The translations under genes and the position numbers were made by a program. From Pseudomonas sp. UBA5706 (GTDB lineage: Bacteria > Pseudomonadota > Gammaproteobacteria > Pseudomonadales > Pseudomonadaceae): a DNA stretch of 64,000 bases. The notes under the pieces were generated by a model that saw only the letters and a program-made list of their open reading frames with translations, did not search any database and was not told the origin of the DNA. Of this stretch, positions 60,223-64,000 are shown piece after piece. The stretch covers positions 85,066 through 149,065 of the forward strand of contig NZ_DIHC01000042.1 of assembly GCF_002419965.1 (NCBI RefSeq), read 5' to 3'. Every line of letters starts with the position of its first letter. Position 1 is the first letter of the stretch.

Positions 60223-63200
60223 TTGACAGCGCCCATGACACCTCCCAGCCCGAAGCCTGCGCCTACGCGCGATCACCTATTGGCCAAAAACGGCGTGCTG
60301 CTGATCGTCGATGACATCCTGCCGCCGTCCGGGCCGGTCGCCAAAGGCGGCACGCCGACGGTCAAGCCCAAGGAACTGGGGCTGTTCATCGCCATCGATC
60401 AGGACAACGGGGTCTACGCCTTCAACGGGCACGTGGACCTGGGCACCGGCATTCGTACCTCGCTGGCGCAGATCGTCGCCGAAGAACTCGATCTGCAGAT
60501 GGAGCAGGTCACCATGGTATTGGGCGATACCGAGCGCGCGCCGAATCAGGGCGCGACGATCGCCAGCGCCACCCTGCAGATTTCCGCGATCCCCTTGCGC
60601 AACGCCGCCGCCGAAGCTCGCCGCTATTTGCTACAGGCTGCGGCGCAACGCTGGTCCGTGGACGCGCAATCGCTGGTCATCGACAGCGGGGTGATCAAGG
60701 CGCAGGACGGTCGAAGCTGCCGATTCGGCGAACTGCTGGTGGATCAGCACATCGAGTTGCGTATATCCGGCGACGCTCCGCTCAAACGCCTGGAAGACTA
60801 CAAACTGGTGGGAACCGTCGCCGCGCGGGTGGACATTCCGGGCAAGGCCACCGGGGAGCTGACCTACGTTCACGACATGCGCCTGCCGGACATGCTCCAC
60901 GGTCGAGTGGTTCGTCCGCCGTATGCCGGCTACGACACCGGCGAGTTCGTCGGCACCAGTCTGCTGCAGGTTGATGAATCGTCCATTGCCCATATCCCCG
61001 GCATCGTGCGTGTGGTGGTGATTCGCGACTTCATCGGCGTGGTGGCGATGCGCGAAGAGCAGGCGGCCAAGGCGGCGAAGGAGTTGAAGGTCACCTGGAA
61101 GCCCTGGAAGCATCAATTGCCGGACATGAGCGATGTCGAGCAGGCCATTCGCGATAACCCCAAGGTGCAGCGCGTGGTGCTGGACAAGGGGAATGTTGAC
61201 GAAGCGTTGGCTGCTGCCAGTGCACGGATGACCCGCACCTATCTATGGCCTTACCAGATTCATGGTTCGATCGGGCCTTCCTGCGGGCTGGCGGACTACC
61301 GCGAAGATGGCATCCGGATCTGGTCGGGCACCCAGAACCCGCACATGCTGCGCGCCGATATCGCCTGGTTGCTGGAATGCCCGGAAGAAAGGATCGAGAT
61401 CATCCGCATGGAGGCTGCCGGTTGTTACGGCCGTAACTGTGCTGACGATGTGTGCGCCGATGCTGTGCTGCTTTCAAGGGCGGTGGGCCTGCCGGTGCGC
61501 GTGCAGCTGACTCGCGAGCAGGAGCACGCCTGGGAACCCAAGGGTACGGCGCAATTGATGGAGGTCGATGGTGGCCTTGACGCTGAAGGTGGGGTGGCCG
61601 GGTATGACTTCACCACCAGCTACCCCTCAAACAACTCGCCAACGCTGGCCTTGCTGCTGACCGGGCGCGTCGATCCGGTGGCGGTGATGTTCGAGATGGG
61701 TGATCGCACGTCGATTCCGCCTTACGACGTCGAACACATGCGCGTGACCATCAACGACATGGCGCCGATCGTGCGCGCGTCGTGGATGCGCGGCGTGTCG
61801 GCGTTGCCCAACACCTTTGCTCACGAGTCCTACATCGACGAACTGGCGTTTGCTGCAGGCGTTGATCCGGTGGAATACCGCCTGCGCTACCTGCACGACG
61901 AGCGCGCTGCGGAGTTGGTCCGCGCAACGGCGGCCCGCGCCGACTGGTCGCCGCGCACGCAACCGATGCAGACGCCTGAGCAAGACGGCGTGCTGCGCGG
62001 TCGCGGCTTTGCCTATGCGCGCTATATCCACAGCAAGTTTCCCGGCTTTGGCGCAGCGTGGGCGGCCTGGGTGGCGGATGTCGCGGTGGACAAGCACACC
62101 GGCGATGTGTCGGTGACGCGGGTGGTGATCGGCCATGACGCGGGGATGATGGTCAACCCGGCAGGCGTCCAGCACCAGATCCACGGCAACGTCATCCAAT
62201 CCACCAGTCGTGTGCTCAAGGAGCGAGTGACCTTTGAAGAATCGACCATCGCCAGCAAGGAGTGGGGGGGGTATCCGATCCTGACCTTTGCGCAAGTGCC
62301 CCAGGTCGACGTGATGATGATGCCGCGCCAGACCGAACCTCCTATGGGCGCGGGGGAGTCGGCGTCAGTGCCCAGTGCGGCGGCGATTGCCAACGCCATT
62401 TACGACGCCACCGGCATTCGCTTTCGTGAGCTGCCGATCACCGCCGACCGTGTTTTGGCGGCGCTGAAAAGTGCAGGCGACGAGGCCAACGGCAACCCCC
62501 CTGAATCGCCGAAAGCCAAGCGCTCGAAATGGCTGTTCGGCTCATTGTTTGCGGCGTTCGGCGCGGTGTTGGGCATGGCCGCGACGGCACTGCCCTGGCG
62601 TGCCGAAATTGCGCCGATCACGCCGCCGAATGCAGGCACCTGGTCTGCGGCAACGCTGGAGCGCGGCCGGCTGCTGGCATCGGCGGGGGATTGCGCGGTG
62701 TGTCACACGGCGCCGGGCGGGGTGAGCAACGCCGGGGGCCTGGCCATGCCGACGCCGTTCGGCACTCTCTACAGCAGTAACATTACGCCGGACGTCGAGA
62801 CTGGGATCGGCAGTTGGTCCTATCCGGCCTTCGAACGGGCGATGCGTGACGGCATCGGTCGTGATGGCAAACATCTCTACCCGGCGTTTCCCTACACCGC
62901 ATTCCGCAATATCGACGACGCTGACATGCAGGCGCTGTACGCCTGGTTGATGTCACAGGCCCCGGTCAAGCAGGTCCAGCCAGCCAATGACATGCGGTTT
63001 CCGTTCAACATGCGGCCGTTGATGGCGGGCTGGAACGCGTTGTTCCTGCGCAAGGGCGAGGTACAGGCCCAGCCACAACAGAGCGCGCAATGGAATCGTG
63101 GGCAATACCTGGTCAACGGGCTTGGGCACTGCGCGGCCTGTCATTCCCCACGCAACCTGATGGGCGCGCAGAAAGGCGGTGCGGCGTTTCTGGCCGGCGG

Positions 63201-63840
63201 CATGGTCGATGGTTGGGAGGCGCCGGCGCTCAATAGTCTGTCAAAGTCGCCAACGCCCTGGACCGAGGATCAGTTGTTCAACTACCTGAGCACGGGCTAT
63301 TCCGCTGCCCACGGCGTGGCGGCAGGACCCATGGGACCGGTGGTGTCGGAGCTGGCGAAACTGCCGAAGACCGATGTGCGAGCGATGGCGGTGTATCTGG
63401 CCTCGTTGAATGGCTCGGCCGAGGCAGCACCGGCGGCGGCCTCAGCCTCTGCACCCAATCCTGTAGCCAACCCTGCGGCGCAATCGAGCGTATCGGCGCT
63501 CTCGTTGAGCAACGGTCAGCGGGTATTCGAGGGTTCCTGTCAGGGCTGTCATGCCGGTGGTCTGGGGCCGACGTTGTTTGGCGTCAGTCCATCGCTGGCC
63601 AACAATACCAATGTGCACAGTGCAGGGCCGGACAACCTGATCAAAGTGATCCAGCAGGGTATTTCCAACCCCGCCACGCCGGACCTGGGCTACATGCCGG
63701 GGTTCAAGGACAGTCTCTCCGATACGCAGATCAGTGATCTTGCCGCTTACCTGCGCAGCCGCTTCGCGCCTAATGAACCGCAGTGGACGGGGTTGCCGGC
63801 GAAGGTGACTTATTTGAAAGCCAATCCCGGGAGCCATTAA
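60223..63840 (+). CDS. nicB: Nicotinate hydroxylase large subunit NicB (molybdopterin plus cytochrome c domains)
   Basis: 1205 aa from TTG 60223, chosen because GGAG lies 8 nt upstream; ATG 60235 is 20 nt from that site. The longer open frame into nicA is not coding. Residues about 1-745 are a xanthine-dehydrogenase-type molybdenum domain (TGIRTSLAQIVAEELDLQMEQVTMVLGDTERAPNQGATIAS, SGTQNPHMLRADIAWLL, PMGAGESASVPSAAAIANAI). A transmembrane helix follows at about 768-792 (WLFGSLFAAFGAVLGMAATALPW). Then come three c-type haem motifs: CAVCH (824-828), CAACH (970-974) and CQGCH (1106-1110). Electrons can thus leave to the respiratory chain. The domain order matches KT2440 NicB. Confidence 0.95.
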   Translation: MTAPMTPPSPKPAPTRDHLLAKNGVLLIVDDILPPSGPVAKGGTPTVKPKELGLFIAIDQDNGVYAFNGHVDLGTGIRTSLAQIVAEELDLQMEQVTMVLGDTERAPNQGATIASATLQISAIPLRNAAAEARRYLLQAAAQRWSVDAQSLVIDSGVIKAQDGRSCRFGELLVDQHIELRISGDAPLKRLEDYKLVGTVAARVDIPGKATGELTYVHDMRLPDMLHGRVVRPPYAGYDTGEFVGTSLLQVDESSIAHIPGIVRVVVIRDFIGVVAMREEQAAKAAKELKVTWKPWKHQLPDMSDVEQAIRDNPKVQRVVLDKGNVDEALAAASARMTRTYLWPYQIHGSIGPSCGLADYREDGIRIWSGTQNPHMLRADIAWLLECPEERIEIIRMEAAGCYGRNCADDVCADAVLLSRAVGLPVRVQLTREQEHAWEPKGTAQLMEVDGGLDAEGGVAGYDFTTSYPSNNSPTLALLLTGRVDPVAVMFEMGDRTSIPPYDVEHMRVTINDMAPIVRASWMRGVSALPNTFAHESYIDELAFAAGVDPVEYRLRYLHDERAAELVRATAARADWSPRTQPMQTPEQDGVLRGRGFAYARYIHSKFPGFGAAWAAWVADVAVDKHTGDVSVTRVVIGHDAGMMVNPAGVQHQIHGNVIQSTSRVLKERVTFEESTIASKEWGGYPILTFAQVPQVDVMMMPRQTEPPMGAGESASVPSAAAIANAIYDATGIRFRELPITADRVLAALKSAGDEANGNPPESPKAKRSKWLFGSLFAAFGAVLGMAATALPWRAEIAPITPPNAGTWSAATLERGRLLASAGDCAVCHTAPGGVSNAGGLAMPTPFGTLYSSNITPDVETGIGSWSYPAFERAMRDGIGRDGKHLYPAFPYTAFRNIDDADMQALYAWLMSQAPVKQVQPANDMRFPFNMRPLMAGWNALFLRKGEVQAQPQQSAQWNRGQYLVNGLGHCAACHSPRNLMGAQKGGAAFLAGGMVDGWEAPALNSLSKSPTPWTEDQLFNYLSTGYSAAHGVAAGPMGPVVSELAKLPKTDVRAMAVYLASLNGSAEAAPAAASASAPNPVANPAAQSSVSALSLSNGQRVFEGSCQGCHAGGLGPTLFGVSPSLANNTNVHSAGPDNLIKVIQQGISNPATPDLGYMPGFKDSLSDTQISDLAAYLRSRFAPNEPQWTGLPAKVTYLKANPGSH

Positions 63841-64000
63841 AGACTCAAAGCACTATCGGGCATCATGCCTAAGGGTTCCTTTATCTGTTGGGCTTGGCTT
63901 CCTGGCACTCGGAAGTGCCACGGCCTGGGCTATGTTTCGTGGTCTGTCGTGACGTTTACAACGACGTCACTGAGCGTGCCCCACGCAGAGCGTCACTAGT
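63841..64000. other. Right-edge sequence after nicB
   Basis: No gene is called. TGGCACT and AGTGCCA form a 7-bp hairpin at 63903-63920, and the last about 55 bases (GACGTCACTGAGCGTGCCCCACGCAGAGCGTCAC) recall the GAGCGTCAC-type repeats scattered through Pseudomonas genomes. Confidence 0.35.

Overview
The window looks like a chromosomal segment of a Pseudomonas of the fluorescens/putida type. The supports are protein-level matches I recognise (XenA, the nic genes, Ku/LigD, TspO), high-GC codon use, Shine-Dalgarno-led starts and REP-like intergenic hairpins. It is a patchwork of metabolic and transport islands with few mobile remnants.

Left edge (1-1843): the 3' end of a decayed IS1182-like element, one orphan single-pass membrane protein and little else. 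Region 1844-14160, mostly minus strand, is the most interesting part. It holds a TonB-dependent receptor with an STN signalling domain, a TldD/TldE-like protease pair, a thioredoxin fused to an unfamiliar domain, an SbmA/YddA-type ABC transporter, an ECF sigma factor, a stand-alone copy of the unfamiliar domain, and a dedicated TonB-ExbB-ExbD set. A near-identical 29-bp element precedes each of the three transcription units with the same internal spacing, so the block reads as one sigma-factor regulon. I infer a system that imports a peptide-like ligand through both membranes, reduces it and digests it.

Region 14572-21075 holds small housekeeping and stress genes (two GNATs, VOC, cupin, TspO, a degenerate receiver, XenA with a divergent ArsR-type regulator). 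Region 21108-26096 is a second, compact TonB receptor/ABC importer operon of unknown substrate with a palindrome just upstream. Region 26289-34577 has an SBF-type transporter, a large multidomain protein (DUF4214/DUF3616/Ig-like/lamin-tail), a hemerythrin, a sulfonate-type binding protein plus flavin monooxygenase, and an exported esterase.

Region 34724-47029 is a LysR gene divergent from a long operon: two paralogous binding proteins, an FAD-linked oxidase, an aminotransferase, two permeases, an ATPase, a cysteine-dioxygenase-like cupin, a GST gene broken by an in-frame amber codon, and then a fusion of four rhodanese-like domains with a PLP-dependent C-S lyase. I infer uptake and catabolism of a sulfur-containing amino acid. 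An MFS exporter and the Ku/LigD end-joining pair follow.

Region 52911-63840 is the nicotinic acid degradation cluster: nicT, nicF, nicD and nicC on minus, nicX, nicR, nicA and nicB on plus. Maleate isomerase (nicE), which sits between nicF and nicD in P. putida as I recall it, is absent; only about 190 bp separate them. A (GCAA)11 microsatellite lies upstream of nicAB.
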